The notes below the pieces were generated by a model, which worked only from the letters and a program-made list of their open reading frames with translations, was not told where the DNA came from and did no database searches. A DNA stretch of 7,612 bases from Chitinophagaceae bacterium (GTDB lineage Bacteria; Bacteroidota; Bacteroidia; Chitinophagales; Chitinophagaceae): contig JADLEN010000004.1 of assembly GCA_020846105.1 (NCBI GenBank), forward strand, positions 1 through 7,612, in the 5' to 3' direction. Made by a program: the position numbers and the translations under genes. This document shows, piece after piece, positions 7,405 through 7,612 of the stretch (position 1 is the stretch's first letter; every line of letters begins with the position of its first letter).

Positions 7405-7612
7405 TTAGGAGAGGTTCTCTTTCATAAATAGGCTGATGCTGTCCATGACGTGTGCTATTTGTGCGTCGTCTAGGCCGTGGTGGCAGGCTAGTAGCATGCC
7501 GCCGCGCAGTACTTTGTCGCTCTCGGGGTCGCCTGCGTTGGCTGTTTTGTAGGTGAGGTGCTGGGAGCCTGGCTGCCGGGTGATATTGCCGGTGAATCCG
7601 GGGGGGGTGGGG
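7405..7612 (-). CDS. C-terminus of a DegT/DnrJ/EryC1/StrS-family aminotransferase-like enzyme (5' part outside window)
   Basis: On the minus strand a frame enters from the right edge and ends at TAA 7407-7405, giving 69 residues. It reads TPPGFTGNITRQPGSQ, then GDPESDKVLRGGMLLACHHG, then LDDAQIAHVMDSISLFMKEN. The GN-x-x-RQP element, the ESDKV-x-x-x-G-x-LL-x-x-HHGL block and the closing amphipathic helix are how PLP-dependent sugar aminotransferases of the DegT/DnrJ/EryC1/StrS family end; GN-x-x-RQP recalls the RfbH-like (CDP-4-keto-6-deoxyglucose 3-dehydrase) branch. These enzymes act in the cytoplasm on nucleotide-linked keto-sugars for O-antigen or other glycans. The PLP-binding Lys/His lies in the part not shown, so aminotransferase versus dehydrase cannot be decided. 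The small membrane protein gene follows with zero spacing. Confidence 0.65.
   Translation of the reverse strand, partial: PTPPGFTGNITRQPGSQHLTYKTANAGDPESDKVLRGGMLLACHHGLDDAQIAHVMDSISLFMKENLS

Overview
The window looks like chromosomal DNA of a Bacteroidota member, probably a Chitinophagales/Sphingobacteriales-type or related gliding-lineage organism. The evidence is a PorU2-like C-terminus at the left edge, a second protein with a type IX secretion (T9SS) C-terminal sorting tail, a 658-residue GyrB without the proteobacterial insertion, start codons without a clear Shine-Dalgarno, and promoters matching the Bacteroidota TTTG-N20-TAnnTTTG pattern. Lineage below phylum is inference.

Layout. 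Positions 2-1450 (+) hold the C-terminal part of a large T9SS-associated peptidase-like protein, closed by a strong hairpin terminator. Positions 1725-3701 (+) hold complete gyrB, with a good promoter at 1611-1641 and a textbook terminator at 3726-3761. From about 3762 to 4650 the DNA is non-coding or nearly so: a 14-bp perfect palindrome, a candidate promoter with a 40-codon membrane ORF, an array of about ten 21-bp tandem repeats (3963-4203), and a GC-rich structured repeat (copy A, 4417-4560). Positions 4652-5152 (+) encode an exported TlpA/ResA-like thioredoxin-fold protein. Positions 5205-6530 (+) encode the back part of a CotH-type spore-coat-kinase-like surface protein (CotH tail, beta-rich linker, lamin-tail domain, T9SS sorting tail) that has lost its signal peptide and kinase core. 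A terminator (6588-6641), featureless DNA, copy B of the GC-rich repeat (6827-6973) and another hairpin (7002-7047) follow. On the minus strand, 7612-7405 is the C-terminus of a DegT/DnrJ/EryC1/StrS nucleotide-sugar aminotransferase-family protein, followed immediately by a 112-residue membrane protein (7404-7066).

How the parts relate. gyrB is a housekeeping gene standing alone between terminators. The TlpA-like gene and the CotH remnant form a block bracketed by two direct copies of the GC-rich repeat, which suggests a rearranged or inserted segment. The minus-strand pair is the end of what is probably a surface-polysaccharide operon. No complete novel defence or mobile system is visible. 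The most unusual structures are the 21-bp array made of alternating self-complementary modules, and the GC-rich repeat whose stems are kept while its loops differ.
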